Shown here: positions 28,796 to 37,556 of the stretch, piece by piece
Layout: each line of letters begins with the position of its first letter
Numbering within the stretch: the stretch's first letter is position 1
Assembly (NCBI RefSeq): GCF_002251755.1
Contig: NZ_NOXT01000117.1
Coordinates: forward strand, 219-46,193
DNA: 45,975 nucleotides
Reading direction: 5' to 3'
Source of the DNA: Sandarakinorhabdus cyanobacteriorum
GTDB lineage: Bacteria; Pseudomonadota; Alphaproteobacteria; Sphingomonadales; Sphingomonadaceae
The notes under the pieces: model-generated
Databases searched by the model: none
What the model was told of the DNA's origin: nothing
The model's input: only the letters and a program-made list of their open reading frames with translations
Made by a program: the position numbers and the translations under genes

Positions 28796-28862
28796 ACAGG
28801 GTGCCGCCGCATACGCGCTTTTTCCGCTGGACGCTGGCCGGCCGCCTGCCCAAGGACGGGGC

Positions 28863-30866
28863 ATGACAGGGGCCCCCATCTTGTTCCTGGCGCTGCTGAT
28901 GGCGGCGCCGGCGCTGGCACAGCCAGCCCCGAACGACAGCACGCCGCCGGCCGACGTGCCCGATGCCGAACATGCGACCCCCACCGATACGCCGGCTGTC
29001 GCCGCCACTGGCAGCCGGTCGGCCGAAAATGCCGTGCGCCAGGCTGGTGATGCCTTTGGCACCAGCATTGGCCGTGAAGTGTCGGGCCTGTACAGCCGTG
29101 AGCGCGTGCGTGGCTTTTCCCCCGTGGTGGCAGGCAATGTGCGGATCGATGGGCTTTATTTCGATCCCATCGTCGTGCCGTCCAGCCGGCTGGTGCGGGC
29201 GACAGCCATCCGGGTGGGGCCATCGGCGTTGGGCAGCCCGTTTCCGGCGCCCACCGGCATCGTTGACCTGGGTCTGCGCCGGCCGGGGCAGGAGGCGGCG
29301 GCCAGCCTGCTGGTGGGCTACAACACATGGCACACGCCCACCGCCGAATTTGATGCCTCGCTGCCGGTCAGTTCCACGCTCAGCATCGGGGTGGGCGCCG
29401 GGATGCAGCTGGAAAACGGCTTCAACAAGACCCGCGATCACAGCGTCGAAGGCGCCTTCATCGCCGAATGGAAACCCTCGGCCCGCCTCAGCCTGCTGCC
29501 GTTCTTCACCGTGCGCGAAACGCCCATCGATGATCATGGCCCGATTTCGGTGCCCCAGGGCAATTTCCTGCCGCCGCGCCTGCCGCGCCGGCAGTTCTTC
29601 GGCCCCTGGTGGTCGCGCGGCGGTGACACCGAATTGAACGCCGGGCTGATTGCCGATTGGACCATTACCAATGGCTGGCTGCTGCGGGCCGGCCTGTTCC
29701 GGTCGCAGCGCGTGGTCAATGGCCAGTTCGCCAACGTGGTGCGCATCACCGCGCCCGATGGCACCGGCACGCAGCGCATCACTGGCGATCCCACGCTCTA
29801 CAACGCCTCCACCAGCGGGGAGCTGCGCCTCACCCGCCGGTTTGAGGATGGCCCGCGCCGCCACCAGATCCACGCCACGCTGCGCGGCCGCCAGGGCTAT
29901 CGCCGCTTCGATGGCTCGCAGGCGGTCGATCTCGGCCCGGTCAACATCCTCGGCGTCGCCCCCAATGTGCTGCCGCCCACCCTCAACTTCGGCCCGCAGC
30001 AGGACGACAATGTGCGGCAATGGACCGGCGGCATCGCCTATGAAGGCCGCTGGGACGGTGTGGGCGAGCTTTCGGTGGGCGTGCAGAAAAGCGAATACAG
30101 CAAACGCATCGGCTTTCCCGACGCCATCACCGCCACCGATGCCACGCCCTGGCTCTACAATGTCACCGCCGCGGCGCAGCTGGCCGATGGCGTCACCCTC
30201 TATGGCGGCGCGGTGACCGGCCTCGAGGAATCCGGCGTCGCCCCCAATTTCGCCGCCAACCGCAACGAGGCGCTGCCGGCCATCCGCACCCGCCAGATTG
30301 ATGCCGGCGTCCGTCTCAATCTGGGCGGCGGCATGCGCATGGTCGCTGGCCTGTTCGAAGTCTCCAAACCCTATTTCAATCTTGATACCGCTGGCCGTTT
30401 CGATGTGCTGGGCGAAGTGATCAACCGCGGTGTTGAAGCCTCGCTGGCCGGACCGCTGACCGACGAATTGTCGATTGTGGCCGGCGCCGTGTTGCTGCGG
30501 CCGCGGGTCACCGGCGAGGCCGTGACACGCGGCCTGGTCGGCCGGCTGCCGGTGGGTGCCATTGCCGAACGGATCGAGTTTTCCGCCGATTGGCGCCCGG
30601 GCTTTGCGCCCGGGCTTTCGCTCGACATGCGGCTGTCCTACCGCTCGCCCGAAGTCGCGACGGTGAACAATCTGGTCTTTGTTCCCACCCGCACGCTGAT
30701 TGATGTCGGTGGCCGCTATCGCTTCATGCTGGCCGGCAACGAGGCGGTGTTGCGCATCCAGACCACCAACCTGACCAGCCAGCAAGGCTTTGATCTGCGC
30801 GGGGCCAATGCCTACACCGTGCTGCCGGGCCGGGTGACCCAGGCCTATCTCACCGTCGATTTCTGA
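28863..30866 (+). CDS. TonB-dependent-receptor-like outer-membrane protein, paralogue 2 of 3
   Basis: This 667-residue protein has a signal peptide (MTGAPILFLALLMAAPALAQ) and then AENAVRQAGDAFGTSIGRE, a plug-like region with ERVRGFSPVVAGNVRIDGL and SALGSPFPAPTGIVDLGL, and a barrel ending YLTVDF. A stretch before the plug, VAATGSR, could be a decayed form of the VVTGSR segment that often marks the plug start in sphingomonad receptors. It starts 67 bases after paralogue 1 stops and has AAGGACGGG upstream. The array arose by tandem duplication; the ATGACAGGGG at its start is repeated at paralogue 3. Confidence 0.8.
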   Translation: MTGAPILFLALLMAAPALAQPAPNDSTPPADVPDAEHATPTDTPAVAATGSRSAENAVRQAGDAFGTSIGREVSGLYSRERVRGFSPVVAGNVRIDGLYFDPIVVPSSRLVRATAIRVGPSALGSPFPAPTGIVDLGLRRPGQEAAASLLVGYNTWHTPTAEFDASLPVSSTLSIGVGAGMQLENGFNKTRDHSVEGAFIAEWKPSARLSLLPFFTVRETPIDDHGPISVPQGNFLPPRLPRRQFFGPWWSRGGDTELNAGLIADWTITNGWLLRAGLFRSQRVVNGQFANVVRITAPDGTGTQRITGDPTLYNASTSGELRLTRRFEDGPRRHQIHATLRGRQGYRRFDGSQAVDLGPVNILGVAPNVLPPTLNFGPQQDDNVRQWTGGIAYEGRWDGVGELSVGVQKSEYSKRIGFPDAITATDATPWLYNVTAAAQLADGVTLYGGAVTGLEESGVAPNFAANRNEALPAIRTRQIDAGVRLNLGGGMRMVAGLFEVSKPYFNLDTAGRFDVLGEVINRGVEASLAGPLTDELSIVAGAVLLRPRVTGEAVTRGLVGRLPVGAIAERIEFSADWRPGFAPGLSLDMRLSYRSPEVATVNNLVFVPTRTLIDVGGRYRFMLAGNEAVLRIQTTNLTSQQGFDLRGANAYTVLPGRVTQAYLTVDF

Positions 30867-30902
30867 CTTGCAGTCGCTGGCGAAAGCGGCGAACCGGTGG
30901 GC

Positions 30903-32855
30903 ATGACAGGGGAAACGATGATCGCGGCGGCGCTGCTGCTGGCAGCGCCCGTGGCGGCGCAGACCACGCCGCCGCCACCGGCCGATATTGCCGCCACCGG
31001 GGCGCGGGCGGCGGAAAATGCCGTGCGCCAGGCTGGCGATGCCTTTGGCAGCACGGTCGGCCGCGAGGTGATCGGCATTTACAACCAGATGAATGTGCGC
31101 GGATTTTCGCCGATTGCGGCTGGCAATGTCCGCATTGATGGCCTGTATTTTGATCCTGTGGTGCCGCCCTCCACGAGGGTAAGCCGCACCACCACGATCC
31201 GCGTGGGCCTGTCGGCGCTGGGCAGCCCGTTTCCGGCGCCCACCGGGCTGGTGGACTTCGGCTTCCGCCGCCCCGGCAGCACGGCCGCCGGCAGCGCGCT
31301 GCTGCTGGCCGATGCCTGGGGCACGTTGAATGCTGAGGTGGATGCCGTGCTGCCGGCCAGCGACACGCTGAGTTTTGGACTGGGCGCATCGGTGCGGCTG
31401 GAAAACGGCCTGGACAAGACGCGCGAAGACAGTTTTGGCGGCACGCTGATCGCCCGCTGGACGCCGGCACCGGGCGTGACGCTGATACCCTTTGCCAGCC
31501 TGTTGCACCAGACGCTGGACGACCATCGCCTGACCTTCCAGACAGCGACGGAGTTTCTGCCGCCGCTGCTGCCGCGCCGCCAGCGCTTTGGCCCGGATTG
31601 GGTGAACGGCAGCGGCTTTGATGCCAATATCGGCGTGCTGGCCGATTGGCAGCTGGCCCCACAGTGGCAGTTGCGCGCCGGCCTGTTCCGATCGAGCCGC
31701 CACCGCGACCGCCAGATGACCAACCTGGTGCGCGGCCTGCAGCCGGATCGCACCGGCACGCAGCGGGTGATCGTGGATCCGCGCCTGGCCTTTGCTGCCG
31801 TGTCGGGGGAGGTGCGGCTGACCCGCCAGATCGATGATGGCCCGCGCCGGCACCAGATCCATGTGGCCGTGCGCGGCCGCAGCGGCGATCGCCGCTTTGG
31901 CGGATCGGACACGCTGGAACTGGGCCCGGTGCAGATCGACACGCCGAGCCGGGTGCCGGAGCCGCCGTTCCGGTTCAGCGCCCAGCAGTTTGACGATGTG
32001 AAGCAGATCACCGGCGGCATCGCTTATGAGGGGCGCTGGCTGGGCGTGGGCGAGCTCGCCGCCGGGCTGCAGTGGACCGATTACAAGAAGCGCATCGATC
32101 TGCCAGCCGGGGGTGTTCAGGCCACCGATGCGCGGCTCTTGCTCTACAACGTCACGCTGGCGGCCAATTTGTCGGACCGGCTGGTGGTCTATGCCGGCAC
32201 GGTCAACGGCCTCGAGGAATCGGGCGTGGCGCCGGGCAATGCCATCAACCGCAACGAGGCGCTGCCGGCGATCACCACCCGCCAGTTCGACGCCGGGCTG
32301 CGCTTTGCGCTGACGGATCAGATCAAGCTGGTGGCCGGCGTGTTCGACATCAGCAAACCCTATTTCAACCTGGATGCTGCCGGCCGCTTTGACGTGCTTG
32401 GCGATGTCGTCAACCGCGGGGTGGAGGCCAGCATCGCCGGGCCGATCACGCCAAGCCTGTCGATCGTCGCCGGCGGTGTGTGGCTGTGGCCGAAGGTGAC
32501 GGCGCCGGGCGCCGTGCCGGGGCGCATCGGGGAGCGGCCGGTGGGCGCGATCGGCCAGCGGTTCGAGTTGAGCGCCGATTGGCGGCCGGGCTTTGCCGCC
32601 GGCCTGTCCTTTGATGCGCGGCTGGCCTATCGCAGTTCGGAAACCGCGACTGTCAGCAACAGCGTGGCGGTGCCGGCCCGCACCATCATCGATCTGGGCG
32701 GGCGCTATCGCTTCAAGCTGGCGGGAAACAATGCGCTGCTGCGCGTGCAGCTGAGCAATGTTTTCGATGTCGAAGGCTATGACCTGCGCGGGGCGGGTGC
32801 CTATGGTCCCATCCCCGGCCGGTTGGCGCAAGCCTATGTCACCATCGATTTCTGA
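30903..32855 (+). CDS. TonB-dependent-receptor-like outer-membrane protein, paralogue 3 of 3
   Basis: This 650-residue protein has a short signal peptide (TMIAAALLLAAPVAAQ), the plug-like region (MNVRGFSPIAAGNVRIDGL, SALGSPFPAPTGLVDFGF) and a barrel ending YVTIDF. It is 36 bases downstream of paralogue 2 and its end overlaps the tsaE start by 20 bases. The start at 30903 (MTGETM) is picked because the same ATGACAGGGG begins paralogue 2; an ATG at 30918 with GGGGAA before it is an alternative. The central loops differ most from the other two copies, as expected if ligands have diverged. Confidence 0.8.
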   Translation: MTGETMIAAALLLAAPVAAQTTPPPPADIAATGARAAENAVRQAGDAFGSTVGREVIGIYNQMNVRGFSPIAAGNVRIDGLYFDPVVPPSTRVSRTTTIRVGLSALGSPFPAPTGLVDFGFRRPGSTAAGSALLLADAWGTLNAEVDAVLPASDTLSFGLGASVRLENGLDKTREDSFGGTLIARWTPAPGVTLIPFASLLHQTLDDHRLTFQTATEFLPPLLPRRQRFGPDWVNGSGFDANIGVLADWQLAPQWQLRAGLFRSSRHRDRQMTNLVRGLQPDRTGTQRVIVDPRLAFAAVSGEVRLTRQIDDGPRRHQIHVAVRGRSGDRRFGGSDTLELGPVQIDTPSRVPEPPFRFSAQQFDDVKQITGGIAYEGRWLGVGELAAGLQWTDYKKRIDLPAGGVQATDARLLLYNVTLAANLSDRLVVYAGTVNGLEESGVAPGNAINRNEALPAITTRQFDAGLRFALTDQIKLVAGVFDISKPYFNLDAAGRFDVLGDVVNRGVEASIAGPITPSLSIVAGGVWLWPKVTAPGAVPGRIGERPVGAIGQRFELSADWRPGFAAGLSFDARLAYRSSETATVSNSVAVPARTIIDLGGRYRFKLAGNNALLRVQLSNVFDVEGYDLRGAGAYGPIPGRLAQAYVTIDF

Positions 32856-33297
32856 GTTGATCCTGCCCGATGCGGCGGCGACGGCGCGGGTGGCGACGGC
32901 GCTGGCCACTGTGCTGCGGGCCGGCGACACCATCGCGCTGTTCGGCGATCTGGGCGCCGGCAAATCCACACTGGCGCGCCATCTGCTGCAGGCACTGGGC
33001 TGGGTCGGCGATGTGCCATCGCCCACCTTCACGCTGGTGCAGCCGTATGAGGATCTGCCGGTGCCGGTGTGGCATTGCGATCTGTATCGGCTGCAATCCC
33101 CGGCCGAGGCCGATGCGTTGGGCCTGTTTGAAACCGATGCCGCCCTGTTGATCGAATGGCCGGAGCGGCTGGGGGCGCGATTGCCCGCCGATGCGCTGCG
33201 GCTGCAGCTTGACGGCAGCGGGGATGCGCCGCGCCGCTTGACTTGGGCCGCGCCACCGGCTTGGGAGGGGCGGTGGCCACCAATCTTGCCAGCATGA
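32836..33297 (+). CDS. tsaE: tRNA t6A biosynthesis ATPase TsaE
   Basis: This 153-residue P-loop ATPase works with TsaB and TsaD to form threonylcarbamoyladenosine at position 37 of ANN-decoding tRNAs. It shows Walker A GDLGAGKST (37-45), SPTFTLVQPY (62-71), HCDLYRL (80-86) and LIEWPERLG near 121. The ATG at 32836 lies inside the last codons of receptor 3; a TTG at 32857, just after that gene's stop, is an alternative. Its stop overlaps the amgK ATG (ATGA), so tsaE, amgK and murU form a tightly coupled operon. Confidence 0.95.
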   Translation: MSPSISELILPDAAATARVATALATVLRAGDTIALFGDLGAGKSTLARHLLQALGWVGDVPSPTFTLVQPYEDLPVPVWHCDLYRLQSPAEADALGLFETDAALLIEWPERLGARLPADALRLQLDGSGDAPRRLTWAAPPAWEGRWPPILPA

Positions 33298-34265
33298 TCC
33301 CGCCGCCCGGCACCGGCGCCTTCCTCAACGCCCATGGCTGGGGCGGCGCCGCCGTGCGCCCGCTCGCCGGCGATGCCAGTTTCCGCCGTTATTTCCGGGT
33401 GGAATTGCAGGGCCGCACCGCCGTGCTGATGGACGCGCCGCCCGACAAGGAGGATTCGCGCCCCTTCCTCGCCATTGGCCGCCATCTGCATGAACTGGGC
33501 TTTTCCGCCCCGCAGGCGCTGGCCAGCGATCTGGCGCAGGGTCTGGTGTTGCTGGAGGATTTTGGCGATGCGCGGGTGAACCCGGTGTTGGCCGACGATG
33601 CCAGCGCCGAGCACGAGATTTATGGCGCCGCCGTCGACATCCTGGCCGAGCTGCACCGCCATCCGCCGGCCGATGTGCCGCCCTATAATGCGGCTGAATA
33701 TCTGCGCGAGGCCCGGCTGTTTCCGGACTGGTATCTGCCGGCCGTGGGCCTTGCCGAGGCGCCGGGCTATGACGCGGTATGGGCGCCGTTGTGGCCGGCG
33801 CTGTTCACCCATCCGCCGGTGCTGGTGCTGCGCGACTATCATGCTGACAATCTGATGCTGCTCGACCGGCCGGGGCTGAAGCGGCTGGGCCTGCTGGATT
33901 ATCAGGACGCGCTGGCCGGCCACCCGGCCTATGATCTGGCCAGCCTGTTGCAGGATATCCGCCGGGTCGTCTCACCCGAACTGGAAGCGGCCATGCTGGA
34001 TCGCTACATCGCTGCCCGGCCGGGCCTCGATGAAGCGGCGTTCCGCACCGCCTATGCCATTCTGGCGGCGCAGCGGAACATCAAGATCCTCGGCGTGTTC
34101 ACCCGGCTGTATGTCCGCGATGGCAAGCCGGCCTATCCGCGGTTCCACCCGCGGCTGTGGGAACTGGTCAACGCCAATCTGGCTCATCCGGCGCTGGCGC
34201 CGGTCAAGGCCTGGTTTGATGCCCATGTGCCGGCCTGCGCCCGCCATGGCGTTGTGGTGAAGTGA
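33294..34265 (+). CDS. amgK: N-acetylmuramate/N-acetylglucosamine 1-kinase
   Basis: This 323-residue aminoglycoside-phosphotransferase-fold kinase matches AmgK, which phosphorylates the anomeric carbon of MurNAc (and GlcNAc) in the shortcut route of peptidoglycan recycling. The nucleotide-binding region has LAGDASFRRYFRV (25-37), and the catalytic part is LRDYHADNLMLL (His183, Asp185, Asn186) with LLDYQDALAGHP (Asp202). The start overlaps the tsaE stop by four bases. The next gene encodes the matching uridylyltransferase MurU, overlapping by one base (TGATG), which strongly supports the assignment. Confidence 0.93.
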   Translation: MIPPPGTGAFLNAHGWGGAAVRPLAGDASFRRYFRVELQGRTAVLMDAPPDKEDSRPFLAIGRHLHELGFSAPQALASDLAQGLVLLEDFGDARVNPVLADDASAEHEIYGAAVDILAELHRHPPADVPPYNAAEYLREARLFPDWYLPAVGLAEAPGYDAVWAPLWPALFTHPPVLVLRDYHADNLMLLDRPGLKRLGLLDYQDALAGHPAYDLASLLQDIRRVVSPELEAAMLDRYIAARPGLDEAAFRTAYAILAAQRNIKILGVFTRLYVRDGKPAYPRFHPRLWELVNANLAHPALAPVKAWFDAHVPACARHGVVVK

Positions 34266-35026
34266 TGGGCAAGATCCGTCCGCCGCTCAGCCTGGTGCCG
34301 CACATCGATTGCACGTTGCCGGCCAGTGCCATGGTGATGGCAGCCGGCCTGGGCAAGCGCATGCGGCCGCTGACGGCGACGCGACCCAAGCCGCTGATCG
34401 AGGTGGCGGGGCGCAGCCTGCTCGACCGCGCGCTGGACCGGGTGGCCGCAGCCGGCATCGGCCATGCCGTGGTGAACGCCCATTATTTCGCCGATCAGAT
34501 CGAGGCAGCGGTGAAGGCGCGTTCCACACCCACAAGCATCGACGTGTCGGACGAGCGTGGCCTGCTGCTGGAAACCGGCGGCGGCATCACCAAGGCGCTG
34601 CCGCTGCTGGAAGGCGAGGCATTCTACACCATCAACGCCGACAATATGTGGATCGATGGCCCGATCGACACCCTGCGCCTGCTGGCCAGCCGCTGGGATG
34701 CCGGCGAGATGGATGCGCTGTTGTTGCTGGTGCCGCTGGCCCGGGCGCATGGCTATGACGGGCGGGGCGATTTCCATATGGACGGGCTGGGCCGACTGGC
34801 CCCGCGCAGCGGCATGAAGGTCGCGCCCTTCGTCTATTCCGGGCTGCAGATCATCAGCCGCCGCCTGTTCGATGGCGAGCCGGTCGAGCCGTTCACCATG
34901 TGGCGGGCGTGGAACAAGGCGCTGGCCAATGGGCGGATGTTTGGCCTGTCGCACCCTGGCCTGTGGTTCCATGTTGGCACCCCGGCCAGCATCGGCGAAA
35001 CGGAAGCGCTGCTCCACCAGGGCTGA
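34265..35026 (+). CDS. murU: N-acetylmuramate alpha-1-phosphate uridylyltransferase
   Basis: This 253-residue nucleotidyltransferase makes UDP-MurNAc from MurNAc-1-phosphate, so recycled MurNAc skips the fosfomycin-sensitive MurA step. The pyrophosphorylase loop AMVMAAGLGKRMRPLTATRP (about 22-41) and KPLIEVAG give the fold, and TINADNMW holds a metal-binding Asp. ETGGGITKALPLLEG is typical of MurU. It is coupled to amgK. In related genomes I recall addB-addA following this pair; here an acyl-CoA ligase gene follows instead. Confidence 0.92.
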   Translation: MGKIRPPLSLVPHIDCTLPASAMVMAAGLGKRMRPLTATRPKPLIEVAGRSLLDRALDRVAAAGIGHAVVNAHYFADQIEAAVKARSTPTSIDVSDERGLLLETGGGITKALPLLEGEAFYTINADNMWIDGPIDTLRLLASRWDAGEMDALLLLVPLARAHGYDGRGDFHMDGLGRLAPRSGMKVAPFVYSGLQIISRRLFDGEPVEPFTMWRAWNKALANGRMFGLSHPGLWFHVGTPASIGETEALLHQG

Positions 35027-35077
35027 GCCTGCGCCGTTCTGACAGGCTGGCGGCGGCCCCGGCTTTCCGGCATCGTG

Positions 35078-35097
35078 CCCCAAAATATTTTTTGGGG
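35078..35097 (+). promoter_or_regulatory. Hairpin masking the ribosome-binding site of the acyl-CoA ligase gene
   Basis: CCCCAAAA (35078-35085) and TTTTGGGG (35090-35097) are perfect arms around TATT. The GGGG of the second arm is part of GGGGAG, the ribosome-binding site for the next gene. The stem therefore can hide it, as in four-U RNA thermometers or translational switches. It could instead be a weak terminator of the murU transcript. Confidence 0.55.
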
Positions 35098-35105
35098 AGA
35101 TGATG

Positions 35106-36833
35106 ATGACTCAATGGCCGGCCATGTCGATTGCCGATGCGCACGCGCTGCTGACGGCGCCGGGGCAGCCGCTGGAGATGGAGACGGTTTCCATCCAGGG
35201 CCGGCCGACGCGGGTGTGGAAAAACGCCCCGCCCAGTCTGGCGCATTGCTTTGCCGCCGGCCGCGCCCATGGCGACAAGGTCTTCATGGTGCTGGACGAC
35301 GAACGGGTGACGTTCGAGGCCTTTGCCCGGGCGGCGCCGGCGCTGGCCGAACAGCTGAAGGCCGATGGCCTGAAGAAGGGTGACCGGGTTGCGGTGGTGA
35401 TGCGCAACATCCCCGAATGGCCAGTGGCCTTTTATGCCGCCAGCATGTGCGGGGCCATCGTCACGCCGCTGAATGCCTGGTGGACTGGCGGCGAGCTGGA
35501 ATATGGCCTGACCGACAGCGGCACCAAGATCCTGTTGATCGATGCCGAGCGTTACAACCGCATTTCGGAGCATCTGCCGGCCTGCACCGATCTGGAAACC
35601 ATCTATGTGACGCGGGCCAGCGAGATGGAACTGGGCGATCCCCGCGCGCGCCGGCTGGAGGGCGTGATCGGCCGACCGAACAGCTGGGTCGGCCTGCCCG
35701 ATCGCGCCATCCCGGCCGAGGCGCTGAGCCTGCAACCGGAGGATGATGCCACCATCTTCTACACCAGCGGCACCACCGGCAAACCCAAGGGCGCGCTGGG
35801 CACCCACCGCAACATCTGTTCCAACATCATGGCCAGTGCCTGCAGCCAGGCGTGCAGCTTCCTGCGGCGGGGCGAAACTCCGCCGGCCGCCGACCCCGAT
35901 GCGCCGCAGAAGGCCACCCTGCTCAGCGTGCCCTTCTTCCACGCCACCGGCTGCCATGCCGTGCTGAACCCGTCGCTGGTTGCCGGGGTGAAGCTGGTGC
36001 TGACGCGCAAATGGGATGTGGTGGAGGCGATGGGCCTGATCGAGCGGGAACGGTGCAATTCGGCCGGCGGCGTGCCGACCATCGCCTGGCAGATCCTGGA
36101 GCATCCGGACCGGCACAAATATGACCTGTCGAGCCTGGAGACCGTCTCCTACGGCGGCGCGCCATCGGCCCCCGAACTGGTCCGCCAGATCGGCAGCCAG
36201 TTCAAGGCCAAGCCCGGCAACGGCTGGGGCATGACCGAGACCAGCGCCACCTTCACCCACCACATGGCCGAGGATTATGAGCATCGGCCCGACAGCTGCG
36301 GCCCGCCGGTGCCGGTGTGCGATCTGCAGGTGCGCGATGGCGATGGCAAGGTGCTGGGGCCGAACCAGGTGGGCGAGCTTTATGGCTATGGCCCCAATGT
36401 GGTGAAGCTTTACTGGAACAAGCCGGAAGCCACCGCCGCCACCTTCATCGACGGCTGGGTGCGCACCGGCGATCTGGCCCGCATCGACGAGGAAGGCTTC
36501 TGCTTCATCATCGACCGCGCCAAGGACATGCTGATCCGCGGCGGCGAGAATATCTATTGTGTTGAGGTGGAGAACGCCCTGTACGAGCATCGCGCCGTGA
36601 TGGACGCGGCGCTGGTCGGCCGACCGCACAAGACGCTGGGGGAGGAGCCGGTGGCGTTCGTCACCCTGAAGCCGGGCAGCGAGGCCGACGAGGCGGAGTT
36701 GCGCGCCTTTGTCGCCGCCCGCCAGGCCGCCTTCAAGGTGCCGGTGCAGGTGTTCTTCAGCCGTGAACCGCTGCCGCGCAACGCCAATGGCAAGATCCTG
36801 AAGACGGAGCTGAAGAAGCAGCTAGGCGGCTGA
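35106..36833 (+). CDS. Class I adenylate-forming enzyme (acyl-CoA synthetase)
   Basis: This 575-residue ANL-superfamily enzyme activates a carboxylic acid with ATP and then loads CoA. The P-loop is TIFYTSGTTGKPKGALGTHR (about 218-237), WGMTETSATF lies near 376, WVRTGDLARIDEEGF is the hinge-region motif, and the C-terminal PRNANGKILKTELKK carries the catalytic Lys. Three ATG codons (35100, 35103, 35106) overlap; the third has the best distance from GGGGAG. The substrate is probably a fatty or aryl acid, but I cannot tell which. It follows murU by 79 bases and may share its transcript. Confidence 0.92.
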   Translation: MTQWPAMSIADAHALLTAPGQPLEMETVSIQGRPTRVWKNAPPSLAHCFAAGRAHGDKVFMVLDDERVTFEAFARAAPALAEQLKADGLKKGDRVAVVMRNIPEWPVAFYAASMCGAIVTPLNAWWTGGELEYGLTDSGTKILLIDAERYNRISEHLPACTDLETIYVTRASEMELGDPRARRLEGVIGRPNSWVGLPDRAIPAEALSLQPEDDATIFYTSGTTGKPKGALGTHRNICSNIMASACSQACSFLRRGETPPAADPDAPQKATLLSVPFFHATGCHAVLNPSLVAGVKLVLTRKWDVVEAMGLIERERCNSAGGVPTIAWQILEHPDRHKYDLSSLETVSYGGAPSAPELVRQIGSQFKAKPGNGWGMTETSATFTHHMAEDYEHRPDSCGPPVPVCDLQVRDGDGKVLGPNQVGELYGYGPNVVKLYWNKPEATAATFIDGWVRTGDLARIDEEGFCFIIDRAKDMLIRGGENIYCVEVENALYEHRAVMDAALVGRPHKTLGEEPVAFVTLKPGSEADEAELRAFVAARQAAFKVPVQVFFSREPLPRNANGKILKTELKKQLGG

Positions 36834-36891
36834 GACCCCCGCCCGGTTTTGACACTTTTGACGGATTCGCCGGGATTCAGAAAAATTTCCC

Positions 36892-37425
36892 TTATTGTTC
36901 AGTGCGGGAAAAGCCGCCATCGGGGCGCAGCTGGCGGGGGCCGCCGGTGGGCGGCGGGGCGGTTTTGGGCCAGCGGGCGGCCAGGAAGCGTTCCCGCGGG
37001 AAGCGCTTGACGTTGACCGCATCGCCCTGGTTGCCGCCCAATATGTGGAAGGCGGCGGCATCTTCGCCAACATACAGGCCGACATGGCCTTGCCAGCTGG
37101 CCCGGCTGCCGCGCCAGAAGGTCAACACCGCGCCGGGCTGGACCGGGCACGCGATGCCGAAGCGGCTCCAGGCCCGGGCGGCGAGCGGGGTGGCAGGCAG
37201 CGCCTCGCCAGCAAGGCTGGTGCGGATGACATGGGCGATGAACAACCCGCACCAGCTGACACCATCATTGGCATAGGCCAGCCCAAGATCGCGGGCCCAA
37301 CCGAGGATGACGGGGCTGGAGGCGGTGCCGGCGGTTTCGCTTGTGCCGATCAACGCACGGGCCGCTCCAAGCCATGGCGGTTCGGCCGACTTGATTTCCA
37401 GGCAGGCAAAGTCCAGCGGGCGCAT
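36892..37425 (-). CDS. TIGR02594-like peptidoglycan hydrolase/amidase
   Basis: This protein of about 177 residues resembles the TIGR02594 family, an NlpC/P60- or CHAP-like cysteine peptidase group. EPPWLGAARALIGTSE begins the domain, NDGVSWCGLFIAHV gives the candidate nucleophile Cys59, QGHVGLYVGED gives His114, and ILGGNQGDAVNV gives Asn132. There is no signal peptide and no separate wall-binding domain, so export is not explained. I start it at ATG 37425; a GTG at 37470 adds 15 residues. It converges with the acyl-CoA ligase gene and diverges from the transaldolase gene. Confidence 0.75.
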   Translation of the reverse strand: MRPLDFACLEIKSAEPPWLGAARALIGTSETAGTASSPVILGWARDLGLAYANDGVSWCGLFIAHVIRTSLAGEALPATPLAARAWSRFGIACPVQPGAVLTFWRGSRASWQGHVGLYVGEDAAAFHILGGNQGDAVNVKRFPRERFLAARWPKTAPPPTGGPRQLRPDGGFSRTEQ

Positions 37426-37556
37426 CGGCAGCACTTTCTGTAGGATTTTGAAGCTGTTGGATCCAATCACCCTATCATGACGACGCGCCTGTAGGACAGG
37501 GCCATGCTTTGCGCTATGGAGGCGCCAGATTCGCCCTTCGAAGGACTGCCCCCACC

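Noticed and set aside
28779-33923. A 5.1-kb open frame on the minus strand (1,714 codons) opposite the receptor array, tsaE and amgK
   Set aside because: It is His/Gln/Arg/Ala-rich with no domain, mirrors the codon periodicity of the plus-strand genes, and the plus-strand products are clearly recognisable. Long antisense frames are expected at this GC content.
37509-37556. An upstream N-terminal extension of the transaldolase
   Set aside because: The family starts at MKFFADTA; the added residues are not conserved-looking.
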